From Gammaproteobacteria bacterium (GTDB lineage: Bacteria; Pseudomonadota; Gammaproteobacteria; Steroidobacterales; Woeseiaceae): a stretch of 64,000 bases of DNA. The stretch lies in assembly GCA_013151645.1 (NCBI GenBank), contig JAADHU010000069.1, positions 153,088 to 217,087 of the forward strand. Reading direction: 5' to 3'. The position numbers were made by a program, and so were the translations under genes. Below, in pieces: positions 24,979 through 33,238 of the stretch. Numbering within the stretch: the stretch's first letter is position 1; every line of letters starts with the position of its first letter. The notes beneath the pieces were generated by a model, which was not told where the DNA came from, did not search any database, and was given only the letters and a program-made list of their open reading frames with translations.

Positions 24979-26784
24979 TTACTTATGCCCGCGGCTGGAG
25001 CGACCGTGACCGCTCGAATTCCGGCCACTGCTTTTTGCCGAACCTTTTGAACTGAATCCGGAGCGGGGCCTCGCCGAGGAACGCGGTGCCGATGAGTGGG
25101 AGGAAGAAGCTCGTCGCGACTGGCGTGGCGGGCTTGCTTGTCGACTGACGGTTTCTCGTCTCGGCTGGGAGTGCGCCGTCGACTGACGGGACCCTGAGTT
25201 GCCGCGCGCTGGCGCGAAACGGCGGGTTTGTGCCGAACCGGATGCGGCGGCGGGCCGACGTGTAGTGTGCCGGGTCGTCCGCTGCGCATTGTTGGCCGCG
25301 AACGTTGATCGATTCGTTGGCGTTGTCCGGGCTGAGGTGTTTGCTCGTCGACCCTGGTGCGCCGTGGTGTTCGCGCGTGACCGGCTGGCGCTGGATTCCC
25401 TCGCACGAAAGCGAACTGCGTTGCGGCTGTTGTTCGTCGTGTTAGCACGCGCGGTGTTGGTTCGACGGCTAGATTGCCTGTTCGAGCTGTTCGCAGAGCG
25501 TTGCAGGCGAGGTGCGACCGAACCGGTATAGGTATGGTTGCTTCGCTGCCTGAATTGCACGGCCGGGCGGGGTGCCGAGGCACGCGGAGACACACTGGCG
25601 TTGCGATTCGAATGTTGATTCGACGGAGCGAATCGACTGCCAGAGCGATTGTTCGACGAGTGTGAGCCGTCGTTTCGTCGCCCACGATTCGTGGACGTCG
25701 TCGAGCGCGTCGAATGCGTGTTGCGATTGTAAGCCAGGCCGTCCGTGCGCCCGTCACGATACGCGCCGCGCGAATTCGAGTGCCTGGCGCCGCTGTAATA
25801 GTTGCTGCGTGCTAGCTGGTGCCCGGGACGGGCGCCGCCATGACGGCGGGGGCGCCAGTAGTCGCCGTAGCGATTGTAGTCGCGCGCGCCGTTGTGGCCG
25901 ATGCCGCCGTAATAATTGTTGTACGCGTGGATGGACGGTCGGCGCCAATAGTTGTTGCCAAAGTAGTATGAGCGACCATAGTACGGATGCCCGTAGTAAC
26001 TGTTGTGGTAGACGTTCAGGTAGTCGTTCGTCCAGCCGATGGAGAAAGCCGTCGTCACACCCCAAAAGTACCCGGAGCCAAACGAATAATCGGCGGCGTA
26101 CGGGTAGTAGTAGAGGGGATACGGCCGCGGGTAGTAATTGTAAACCGGACGCGCCGAATAAGTGACCACCCGTGCCGGCTCGTAATAAGGCACGTAGATG
26201 ACATCTTCCTGTACCGGATCAATTTCGATGATTCCATCATTGTTTGAGACCGTTTGATATTTGTCGGTCTTGAGATTGCCGGCGGCATAGGCACGATCGC
26301 GAAACGTCTCAACGGCCGCAATCACATCGTTTTGCTGCGCAACCACGGCTTCGCCGAGCTTCCAGGTCCAGTCAAGGTCGTCGTTCAGCAGGTTGACGAC
26401 TTCGGGGTAGTTCAGCAGGGCAACGATGGATTCGTCCCAATCGTCGTCGGGCTGTAGTGTCTTGTCCGCAGCGAAGCGTTCCAGGTAGCGAGCTGCCTGG
26501 ACGATCTGTAGCGGAAACGTCGAGGCGGGCAATACGACGGCCAGAAGGTCATCCGGATACAGTGCGACCGGGCCCACCAGCTGCTCAAGCTCGGCGGCCG
26601 GGAGTAAAACGATCTCGGGGGTTTCGCGCGCCGCATCGCTGTCGCTATTGCCCATGGCTGCGACGGGATTGCCGTTGTCGTCGACCGGCACCTGGGCGCT
26701 CGCCGAGCCCGCGGCCAGCAGCCCCAGGGCCCCCAGCAGGACCACATATTGTTTGACCTTAATGTGCATCGATTCGCTGTTCAT
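24979..26784 (-). CDS. DUF3300 exported protein with long basic low-complexity tail
   Basis: Exported protein of the DUF3300 family, function unknown. The ATG at 26784 is chosen because GGGAG lies at proper spacing upstream. A signal peptide ends at AAGSASAQ. The DUF3300 domain occupies about residues 50-260 and contains LEQLVGPVALYPDDLLAVVL and LQIVQAARYLERFAADKTL. It closes with VQEDVIYVPYYEPARVVTYS and a Tyr/Pro-rich segment. From about residue 290 to the end (~310 residues) the sequence is an Asn/Ser/Arg/Thr-rich repeat-like tail, strongly basic and probably disordered; it may bind nucleic acid or anionic polymer. At 601 residues it is among the longer members because of this tail. Confidence 0.8.
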   Translation of the reverse strand: MNSESMHIKVKQYVVLLGALGLLAAGSASAQVPVDDNGNPVAAMGNSDSDAARETPEIVLLPAAELEQLVGPVALYPDDLLAVVLPASTFPLQIVQAARYLERFAADKTLQPDDDWDESIVALLNYPEVVNLLNDDLDWTWKLGEAVVAQQNDVIAAVETFRDRAYAAGNLKTDKYQTVSNNDGIIEIDPVQEDVIYVPYYEPARVVTYSARPVYNYYPRPYPLYYYPYAADYSFGSGYFWGVTTAFSIGWTNDYLNVYHNSYYGHPYYGRSYYFGNNYWRRPSIHAYNNYYGGIGHNGARDYNRYGDYWRPRRHGGARPGHQLARSNYYSGARHSNSRGAYRDGRTDGLAYNRNTHSTRSTTSTNRGRRNDGSHSSNNRSGSRFAPSNQHSNRNASVSPRASAPRPAVQFRQRSNHTYTGSVAPRLQRSANSSNRQSSRRTNTARANTTNNSRNAVRFRARESSASRSRANTTAHQGRRANTSARTTPTNRSTFAANNAQRTTRHTTRRPAAASGSAQTRRFAPARGNSGSRQSTAHSQPRRETVSRQASPPRQSRRASSSHSSAPRSSARPRSGFSSKGSAKSSGRNSSGHGRSSRGHK

Positions 26785-26829
26785 AACAGTCTCCCGGCTC
26801 TCGCGCCGATTTCGCGCGGTTTCAGTCAT

Positions 26830-27273
26830 CGTGGGACCTAATCTACTCCCATGAACCTGAACCCCTGCTTAACCCGCAAAACGGCCGTTTTCGCGTATTC
26901 GGCTTGAACGGCGTTCTGAGCTGCATTATGGAACTTTTTCGTCCTCTCAGGCGTGCTAGTTAACAGGATACGGAATATGCAACCGGGGATGCAGGAATGC
27001 GTGCAGGCGAGACAAATCAAAGGCTTTTGGCAGCGGCGAGTTGCGGCGCTCTGGCGGGTCCTGGCGGTGAACTGGAGTTGCTGCAGCCTGAGGATGCGGG
27101 CGGCTACGACCCTTATAACAGCAGCGGGCGCTTTCCGTGCCTGCAACGCGCAACGGCGACGTCGCCTTTGCTCAATGAGTCGTCACTGGTTGATAAATAG
27201 CTTGACCGAACGCGGTGGTTAGGCCCGTCAATGGTTCTGCCGGGCCTGCGACAGGGAAAGCTGCACGGCAATC
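26830..27273. other. Intergenic region, one doubtful small frame
   Basis: About 440 bases between two minus-strand genes. The only candidate is a 67-codon plus-strand frame at 26997-27200, listed separately. Otherwise I see no repeat, RNA or clear terminator. Confidence 0.4.
26997..27200 (+). CDS. Doubtful small protein with YDPYNSSGRF motif
   Basis: A 67-codon frame beginning MRAGETNQRLLAAASCGA and containing GGYDPYNSSGRF, which looks like a short-protein motif rather than random translation. GGGGAT and AGGA lie just before the ATG. There is no recognised domain. The residues after the motif look less constrained, so this may be a decayed or chance frame. Confidence 0.3.
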   Translation: MRAGETNQRLLAAASCGALAGPGGELELLQPEDAGGYDPYNSSGRFPCLQRATATSPLLNESSLVDK

Positions 27274-27732
27274 CTATTCGTGGTCCGCGCCGCCGTGCCA
27301 GGCAATGAACTTCCACTGGCCGTCAGAGCGGACCAGGATATCGGTATATCGTCCTTGCTCCGTCCTGACTTTTTCGCCTTTGGCTCTGCTCGCACTGCTG
27401 TACAAATAGTGCGCCACGGCCATGTCACCGTGCACGATGATGGACAGCGGGTAGAGCTCATGTTCCAGCATGTCTGTCTGCTTCGAGGAAAAAATATTCC
27501 ACAATCGCGTCGAGCCTTTGTCGCGAGGTGCCGGCGAGTCTTTTTCCCAACCGACGAAGTCAGCTGACAGCAATTCGTCAATCCATTTTGAATCACCGCG
27601 TTGTTCAGCTTGCCAGGAACGTTCGATAACCGACCAGACAGCAGAGTCATCTGACGTCTGTGCGTCGCTGTTGCCAACCAAGAGCAGGCTAATGCCCAGC
27701 AGAAGTGTGGAGAGAATGGCCTTGCTTTTCAT
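27274..27732 (-). CDS. Exported NTF2-like/DUF4440 (SnoaL-type) protein
   Basis: Small periplasmic protein with a nuclear transport factor 2-like fold. The ATG at 27732 opens a signal peptide (MKSKAILSTLLLGISLLLVG, cleavage after SDAQ). The 150-residue frame then shows the usual cone-fold layout: VWSVIERSWQAEQRGDSKWI, LLSADFVGWEKDSP, LYPLSIIVHGDMAVAHYLYS and the closing GRYTDILVRSDGQWKFIAWH. Proteins of this type act as binding scaffolds or isomerase-like enzymes; this one's ligand is unknown. It is single, with no obvious partner. Confidence 0.75.
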   Translation of the reverse strand: MKSKAILSTLLLGISLLLVGNSDAQTSDDSAVWSVIERSWQAEQRGDSKWIDELLSADFVGWEKDSPAPRDKGSTRLWNIFSSKQTDMLEHELYPLSIIVHGDMAVAHYLYSSASRAKGEKVRTEQGRYTDILVRSDGQWKFIAWHGGADHE

Positions 27733-27841
27733 CGATCTGTCCCTTAACTGACCGCGCGTGCAATAACGACTGCTCAGTGTAGACCTATCGCCCCGGCTCA
27801 ATACATGTCCGAAGTCACAAAATTCAACGAAAACAAGCGTT

Positions 27842-28504
27842 TCACTTCAACAGAATGCGACGCAGCTCGGTCTCGATTGCCGCCAGTGACGGTTCCGGCC
27901 GCGACTCGGACGGAAATGCGCCATACAAAACCTGCAGGCGCTCGACGGAAAGGTAATCCGGGTGATGGATTTCGGCGATGATGGCGTAATTGATGCTTTC
28001 GTCGCCACGTTGCAGTTGGAAGCGGTAGACGTGCATCGCGATTTCGGCCGGCAGCGCGATACCCATCAGTTTGGCAATCAGGCTCGCGTCCCTGGTCGCC
28101 GTTATGGAACTCAATTGCAGGTTTATCTTGTGAATGGTCCAGCCATTTTTCTTGAATACCTCGCCGATGGAACCACCGGCGGCAACAAGCTGGTGCTCCG
28201 TGGCTATCGCCGCATTCAATGAATCGTCGAAAAGCACCAGTGCAAGGGTGCGAGTAACCCTTCGTTCGCCGTCCAGGCTGTACAAGTTGCTGACGCGTTT
28301 TGACGCTGAGTTCTCGAGCACCTCGATGCCGTAGCTGCCAAAGTCGCGTTCGATACGCTCGCTGTTTAATAGCGGCTGAGCACAGGCACTCAGCAAGATA
28401 GCGCTGAGGAGCAGGCAGGTGCCGGTTCGTAATAATCGAGGGCGGCTCCCGCGGCGAAAACCGAGATGGCCAGAGTGATACCTGGGTGGTGATTCTAATT
28501 GCAA
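27842..28504 (-). CDS. Hypothetical lipoprotein
   Basis: No family recognised. The frame starts at a TTG (28504), since no ATG or GTG precedes the lipobox. A long basic n-region (RRGSRPRLLRTG) leads to the hydrophobic core and lipobox LLSAC near residue 41, so the mature protein is probably ~180 residues anchored to a membrane. The mature part alternates strands and helices, with a recognisable-looking region RVTRTLALVLFDDSLNAAI followed by EHQLVAAGGSIGEVFKKNGW. Solo gene, moderately confident as coding because of the lipoprotein signal and codon use. Confidence 0.6.
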   Translation of the reverse strand: MQLESPPRYHSGHLGFRRGSRPRLLRTGTCLLLSAILLSACAQPLLNSERIERDFGSYGIEVLENSASKRVSNLYSLDGERRVTRTLALVLFDDSLNAAIATEHQLVAAGGSIGEVFKKNGWTIHKINLQLSSITATRDASLIAKLMGIALPAEIAMHVYRFQLQRGDESINYAIIAEIHHPDYLSVERLQVLYGAFPSESRPEPSLAAIETELRRILLK

Positions 28505-28630
28505 AATAAACCTTATTAAACAGATAGGTAACGACTATTCATCAAGTGAAATCTGCCTGTAGCCGAAGTGGCCACGAACGATTTATACTGGGAGTGTCTG
28601 AGAATTTCCAGTTTTTGCAGGTAGGATCCG

Positions 28631-28993
28631 ATGTCGACTGAAATAGCTTGTTACCGTTGTGGTGCCTCACTGACCTCGCTGTCGCTGCCCCTGTCACGGC
28701 AGGATGTCTGCCCGTCTTGCGCGGTGTATTTGCACGTCTGCAAGATGTGTGTCTCGTTCGATACGAACGTCGCCGAGCACTGCCGTGAAGATGATGCGGA
28801 CACCGTGACCGAAAAGGAACGCGCCAATTTTTGCGAATGGTTCCAGCCTGCATCGAATTCATTCGATGAAAAACGGGCCGCCGAGGATCGGCACTCGAGG
28901 GACCGTCTTGAGGCACTCTTCTCCGCTGAAGCCGGCAATTCGGCGAAGGGTGCCGATCCTGCGGTTAGTGCCGCGGAGAAACTGTTCAAGTAG
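28631..28993 (+). CDS. Small cysteine-pair (zinc-ribbon-like) protein
   Basis: A 120-residue cytoplasmic protein whose first 51 residues hold four cysteine pairs or near-pairs: CYRC (7, 10), CPSC (27, 30), CKMC (37, 40) and a further HC at 50-51, later FCEW. This spacing suggests one or two zinc-binding knuckles. The rest is acidic and helical (EKRAAEDRHSRDRLEALFSA), ending AVSAAEKLFK. No signal or membrane segment. It is 41 bases upstream of a TTG-started hypothetical gene and probably co-transcribed. The function is unknown; I recognise it as a conserved-looking type without a name. Confidence 0.7.
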   Translation: MSTEIACYRCGASLTSLSLPLSRQDVCPSCAVYLHVCKMCVSFDTNVAEHCREDDADTVTEKERANFCEWFQPASNSFDEKRAAEDRHSRDRLEALFSAEAGNSAKGADPAVSAAEKLFK

Positions 28994-29034
28994 CATGTCT
29001 GTCAAACGCTGTTGGAGTCCGGAGGGGCGAAAGA

Positions 29035-29445
29035 TTGAACCATAAAGTGGGTAGAATCGTTTTTGCGTTCGCCATTGGTATCGCCCTGGCACTGTACGGC
29101 TATGATCGTGTGACCGATCCATTGCCTCGCCAACAGCGGATCGAGGAGGAAGCGGTGGTGTCTCTGGCGCGAGACATTCTCAAGAGTTTTATCGCCCCTG
29201 ACTCGACGTTGCAGTTCGTCGACCCCCTGCGACCCGATCGCAAAATTGGCAAGGTCTACATTTACCCGACCGAAGACGGGTGGGAGGTTTCCGGCCATTA
29301 TCGCCGCCGCGAGCAGGATCCCTGGCACCCGTGGCTTATGAGTGTGGATGCTTCCATGCGCCTGCAATCATTGTTAGTCAGGGACGAGAATCCGCAACTT
29401 GTTGCACGAGCTTCGGCTGATCCACGATTTAGCGCGGAGCCGTAA
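29035..29445 (+). CDS. Hypothetical single-pass membrane protein (TTG start)
   Basis: The start at a TTG is set by a near-perfect GGAGGGG seven bases upstream. The 136-residue product has one N-terminal hydrophobic segment (VGRIVFAFAIGIALALYGYD), then a periplasmic domain of about 110 residues. That domain includes LARDILKSFIAPDSTLQFVD and KVYIYPTEDGWEVSGHYRRR, which may form a small beta-rich domain. No family recognised. Likely operon partner of the preceding cysteine-pair protein. Confidence 0.6.
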   Translation: MNHKVGRIVFAFAIGIALALYGYDRVTDPLPRQQRIEEEAVVSLARDILKSFIAPDSTLQFVDPLRPDRKIGKVYIYPTEDGWEVSGHYRRREQDPWHPWLMSVDASMRLQSLLVRDENPQLVARASADPRFSAEP

Positions 29446-29534
29446 TTAACGCCGCAGCCCATCGATCAGCCCAGCCCGTACCATCCGCGGTGCCGCAACG
29501 ACTGAGCCGGCTTACGCTACCGTTTTGACGGGGA

Positions 29535-31583
29535 CTATCGCCAGATTACGACGCGTTCGTCTGCCGGCAGATAGTGCGCATCGCCTTCATTCACATCGAA
29601 CGTTTCATAAAACTCGTTGATGTTGGGAACGACACCATTCACCCGATAGTAGGCCGGGGAGTGTGGGTCGTTCTTGACCCGTAGTTCAACGACTTCATCG
29701 CGATATTTTGCACGCCAGACCTGTGCCATACCGAGAAAGAATCGTTCTTTGCCGGTCATGCCGTCAATGATGGGTGATTCTTCGCCGGCGAGTGACATTT
29801 CGTAGGCTCGTAGCGCGATCGATGCACCACCGAGATCGCCAATGTTTTCGCCGAGCGTCAACTTGCCGTTGACGAATAAACCCGGCAGGGGTTCAAATGC
29901 ATTGTATTGCTCTACGAGCATGTTGGTTCGTTCCTCGAACCGGCTTCGATCCTCGTCCGTCCACCAGTTTGCCAGGTTGCCATCACCGTCATATTTGCTG
30001 CCCTGGTCGTCAAATCCATGGCCGATTTCGTGGCCAATGACGAGACCGATCGCGCCATAATTACGCGCATCTTCTGCGTCAAACACGAAAAAAGGCGGTT
30101 GCAAAATGGCCGCAGGAAAGACGATCTGGTTCATCGGCGGATTGTAATAAGCGTTTACCTGTTGCGGCGCCATAAACCACTCGGCTCGATCAATGGGGCT
30201 GCCGAGCTTGTCGACTTGCCGGTAGTGATTGAATGTCCGGGCACGCCGAATATTGCCAACCAGTTCTTCCGCGGAAACTTGCAGTGCCGAGTAATCACGC
30301 CACTGGTCGGGGTAGCCGATCATGGGGGTGAACTTGGACAGTTTATCGAGTGCCTTGAGCTTCGTTTCGTCACTCATCCACTCAAGATTCTTAATGGACT
30401 CTTCATAGGCAAGAACGAGATTGTTGACCATTGTCATCATTCTTGTCTTGGCTTCAGCCGGGAAATGTTTTTCGACATACAACTGTCCCAGCAATTCGCC
30501 CATGCTGCGGTTGACCGCATTGATGGCACGTTTCCATCGCGGTCGTTGTTCTTCGCTGCCGCGCAGTGTCTTGCTGTAGAAATCGAAGTTGGTGTCGACA
30601 AAATTCTGTGACAGAACATTGGCGTAGCTGTTCAGGACCTGCAGGCGGAGATATTCTTTCCAGGTGTCGACCGGTACCGTCGGAAACAATTCATTGAAGC
30701 CCGTCACAAACGATGGTTGGCTGACGATCAAATAGTCTTGTTCACCGGTTCCCACGCCGTTAAAGAACACCTTGGTATCGAAGTTCGAAAGCATTGTGGC
30801 GAGTTCTTCACCGCTTACCTTGTTGTATCGCTTGATCGGATCACGATTGTCGACCTTGTCCCAGTGGTACGCGGCGATTTGTGTTTCGACGGCCATGATA
30901 CGTTCGGCCGCCGCGGTTGCATCGGCATAGCCTGACAAGCTCAGAAGGTCGGCAATGAACCGGACGTACTTGCCGCGCAACTCCGTGCCTCGCTCCGATT
31001 CATCGAAATAATAGTTGCGATCCGGCAGGCCGAGCCCGGATTGCACGGTGATCACGATGTAATGATCGGGGCTCTTAACATCCTGACCAACCCGGAAATT
31101 GAACGGGCTATCGATCCCGAGCTCGTTTTTCGAGGCGAAAAAGCCGACGACGTCCGCGTGAGTTTTGACAGCGTCAATGTCCGCAAGAAGATCGGCGACC
31201 GGCGTTATGCCGAGTTCATTGACGCGATCCATGTCAATATAGGCGTTATAAAAATCGCCGATTTTCGCTGCTTTGGCATCGTCACTGGAATCTGCAACGT
31301 CCTGGATAATGGTTTGCAGCTGATCCAGGCCTGCCTCGTTAAGCATTTGAAAGGATCCCCAGCCGGACTGGTCCGCCGGAATCGCCGTCTCATTGATCCA
31401 TGTGCCGTTGGCATAGGCGAAAAAATCATCCTGTGGTCGGATGCTGAGATCCATTCCCGCCCGATCGATGCCGGAATTCAGTGGTTTTGTCGGAGCATCG
31501 GTTTGTCCGTCAGCGGGCGAATTGGTCTGGCTGCAGCCAAACAGCAGAAAGCCGGTGGCAAGGTAAGCGAAACGCTTGTTCAT
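29535..31583 (-). CDS. M13-family zinc endopeptidase (neprilysin/PepO-like), lipoprotein
   Basis: Envelope-anchored metalloendopeptidase related to neprilysin and PepO, expected to cleave peptides of limited size. A signal peptide ends in lipobox LLFGC near residue 17. The N-terminal helical half (residues ~45-400) begins GIDRAGMDLSIRPQDDFFAY and NGTWINETAIPADQSGWGSF. The catalytic half has the HEXXH zinc motif in IGHEIGHGFDDQGSKYDGDG, the NxxY-type substrate segment VNAYYNPPMNQIVFPA, and ENIGDLGGASIALRAY with the third ligand glutamate. The end is close to the family's CxxW signature but finishes ADERVVIWR without the cysteine. Full length at 682 residues. Confidence 0.93.
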   Translation of the reverse strand: MNKRFAYLATGFLLFGCSQTNSPADGQTDAPTKPLNSGIDRAGMDLSIRPQDDFFAYANGTWINETAIPADQSGWGSFQMLNEAGLDQLQTIIQDVADSSDDAKAAKIGDFYNAYIDMDRVNELGITPVADLLADIDAVKTHADVVGFFASKNELGIDSPFNFRVGQDVKSPDHYIVITVQSGLGLPDRNYYFDESERGTELRGKYVRFIADLLSLSGYADATAAAERIMAVETQIAAYHWDKVDNRDPIKRYNKVSGEELATMLSNFDTKVFFNGVGTGEQDYLIVSQPSFVTGFNELFPTVPVDTWKEYLRLQVLNSYANVLSQNFVDTNFDFYSKTLRGSEEQRPRWKRAINAVNRSMGELLGQLYVEKHFPAEAKTRMMTMVNNLVLAYEESIKNLEWMSDETKLKALDKLSKFTPMIGYPDQWRDYSALQVSAEELVGNIRRARTFNHYRQVDKLGSPIDRAEWFMAPQQVNAYYNPPMNQIVFPAAILQPPFFVFDAEDARNYGAIGLVIGHEIGHGFDDQGSKYDGDGNLANWWTDEDRSRFEERTNMLVEQYNAFEPLPGLFVNGKLTLGENIGDLGGASIALRAYEMSLAGEESPIIDGMTGKERFFLGMAQVWRAKYRDEVVELRVKNDPHSPAYYRVNGVVPNINEFYETFDVNEGDAHYLPADERVVIWR

Positions 31584-31765
31584 TGGATAGTCCAGGTTGA
31601 TTGTGAAGTCACTGCGGCGCCGCGGTGTGGTCGATGTTCATGAGACCCGTGGGCGCAAGATCAGTTCGCGAAATCGCGGCTACCTGCAACACCGTAACGA
31701 GGCGCACACACTAGCAGAATATCCGCGCTGGTCAATTGTCGCGAAGGGACTTTGAACGGGTTGTT

Positions 31766-32920
31766 CTAGCGCTCGGCAGCGGCGAGCAACTCGCTCTCGG
31801 TTTCTATCCCGGCGTAATAAATCCATATGTTTTCTTCGCCGGTCAGCAACTCGATATATTTCGGGTGGACGAACAGTGTTTCGCGGCCGGATTTGTATTC
31901 GCGCAGTATGCCAATGTCGCAGAGTTGCTTGAGGTAGACCGACGCCGTCTGCCGTTTGGCAATACCGGTGTCAACCAGGTTGCTGATGCGGCAATACGGC
32001 TGTTTGAACAGCGCCTCGACCAGTTCCCAGGAGTATGTCTTTGGCAATTTTTCCTGCACGAATTGACTGGTGTGCTGCATCAGTTCGCGAATGGCCTTGA
32101 TCTTGTCCGTCGTCCAGATGCAGGTTTCCTCGACGCCTTTTAACATGAAGAGAATCCACTCGCCCCAGGCTTGATTGCGCGTCACTTCGAGTAGCAGGCG
32201 GTAGTAGTCGCCCTTGTGTTCAATAATATGGCGGCTCAGGTACAGAATCGGGGAGTCCAGCAAACCCTGGTCGACCAGGAAGAGAATGTTCAGGATACGA
32301 CCGGTGCGCCCGTTGCCGTCGGCGAACGGATGTATGGCCTCAAACTGGTAGTGCTGAATGGCCATCCGCACGAGCGGATCCAGCGTCTTGTTCTCATGCA
32401 TGAACTGCTGCCAGTTATCCAGCTTTTCCTGAATGAGTGCCTGCCCCTGAGGGGGCGTATAGATAAGCTCTCCACTTATGCGGTTTTGCAATTTCGTCCC
32501 AGAATCAGCACGCAAATCAAGCTCGATATCTTTGATAGTGCTACAAATTTGAATGGCCATATCGGTGCTTAACATGCGGCGCCGAACCATTTTGCTGCCT
32601 TCAAAAAGCGCGCTGCGGTAGCGCAGGGCCTCCTTGGTGGCGGCGTCGGCTTTGTCCTCGGCGATATCGGCGAATTCGAACAACTTGTCGGTGGTGGTGA
32701 CGATGTTTTCGATTTCGGAACTGGCGCGAGCTTCCAGCAGGGGCAGGGCATTCACCAAAACGGCGGCATTGGGAATCAGTTCTGCCGCTTGCTTGAGCTC
32801 GGCCAGCGCCACGCGGGCATCAATGCATTTTTTCAGAATTTCCGTTGTTTCGATCAATTCCATCGGCGGGGGCAACAACGGCAGGGCGTTGTAGGGAAGT
32901 TTTGGATCAAAATCAGTCAT
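31766..32920 (-). CDS. Fic-family protein AMPylase, class II, with winged-helix tail
   Basis: Adenylyltransferase of the Fic family, which transfers AMP to hydroxyl side chains of target proteins. Residues 67-72 SSEIEN match the inhibitory (S/T)xxxE(G/N) motif of class II Fic proteins, in the N-terminal helix. The catalytic HPFADGNGRTGR is at 197-208, all residues intact. The C-terminal third (about 300-384) resembles a winged helix: LVDTGIAKRQTASVYLKQLC and LREYKSGRETLFVHPKYIEL. At 384 residues it has the layout of the SoFic-type single-gene Fic proteins. No separate antitoxin gene is present, consistent with built-in inhibition. An unusual tandem repeat array lies just upstream and may hold its operators. 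Confidence 0.9.
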   Translation of the reverse strand: MTDFDPKLPYNALPLLPPPMELIETTEILKKCIDARVALAELKQAAELIPNAAVLVNALPLLEARASSEIENIVTTTDKLFEFADIAEDKADAATKEALRYRSALFEGSKMVRRRMLSTDMAIQICSTIKDIELDLRADSGTKLQNRISGELIYTPPQGQALIQEKLDNWQQFMHENKTLDPLVRMAIQHYQFEAIHPFADGNGRTGRILNILFLVDQGLLDSPILYLSRHIIEHKGDYYRLLLEVTRNQAWGEWILFMLKGVEETCIWTTDKIKAIRELMQHTSQFVQEKLPKTYSWELVEALFKQPYCRISNLVDTGIAKRQTASVYLKQLCDIGILREYKSGRETLFVHPKYIELLTGEENIWIYYAGIETESELLAAAER

Positions 32921-32950
32921 TCAGGGTTCCTCTGCCCGATTGGCTCAAGC

Positions 32951-33190
32951 GGTCGCCGGGATCGACACGTTCTCACGATATGTCGATAAAAGGAGTAAAA
33001 TTCGACACATCACTCGAACAGGTCGATCATACCGACACGAATCGTCAATATGTCGATAAAAAGACCTTTTATCGACATATACGGCCAATGTGTCGATGCG
33101 ATCAACAAATTTGAACCTTATGTCGAAGAAAAGACCGTTTATCGACATGTTTGCAGTATAGGTCGATCGCATCGACCGGTGAGTGATGCA
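32951..33190. repeat. ~70-bp degenerate tandem repeats in the fic/sulfatase divergent region
   Basis: Three consecutive 70-base units begin at 32981, 33051 and 33121, with a partial fourth before them (32951-32980). Each carries TGTCGA at position 1, TCGACA near 22 and GTCGAT near 42, so half-sites are about 20-21 bases apart. Unit 2 contains a perfect inverted repeat with 14-base arms (ATATGTCGATAAAA, 33048-33061 and 33067-33080) and a 5-base centre. It occupies almost the whole gap between the two start codons and resembles an operator array rather than coding sequence. Confidence 0.8.
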
Positions 33191-33238
33191 GTTCAATATT
33201 GGGACAAACGGTATTCGAAGTGTGTTATCAATACCGCC

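Noticed and set aside
25199..26165. Long plus-strand frames opposite the DUF3300 gene
   Set aside because: They are shadows of the low-complexity, GC-rich tail; their products are arginine- and serine-rich with no start signal or homology.
32951..33190. Possible CRISPR array
   Set aside because: The 70-base units are degenerate throughout, with no short conserved repeats separated by unique spacers, and no cas genes are present.
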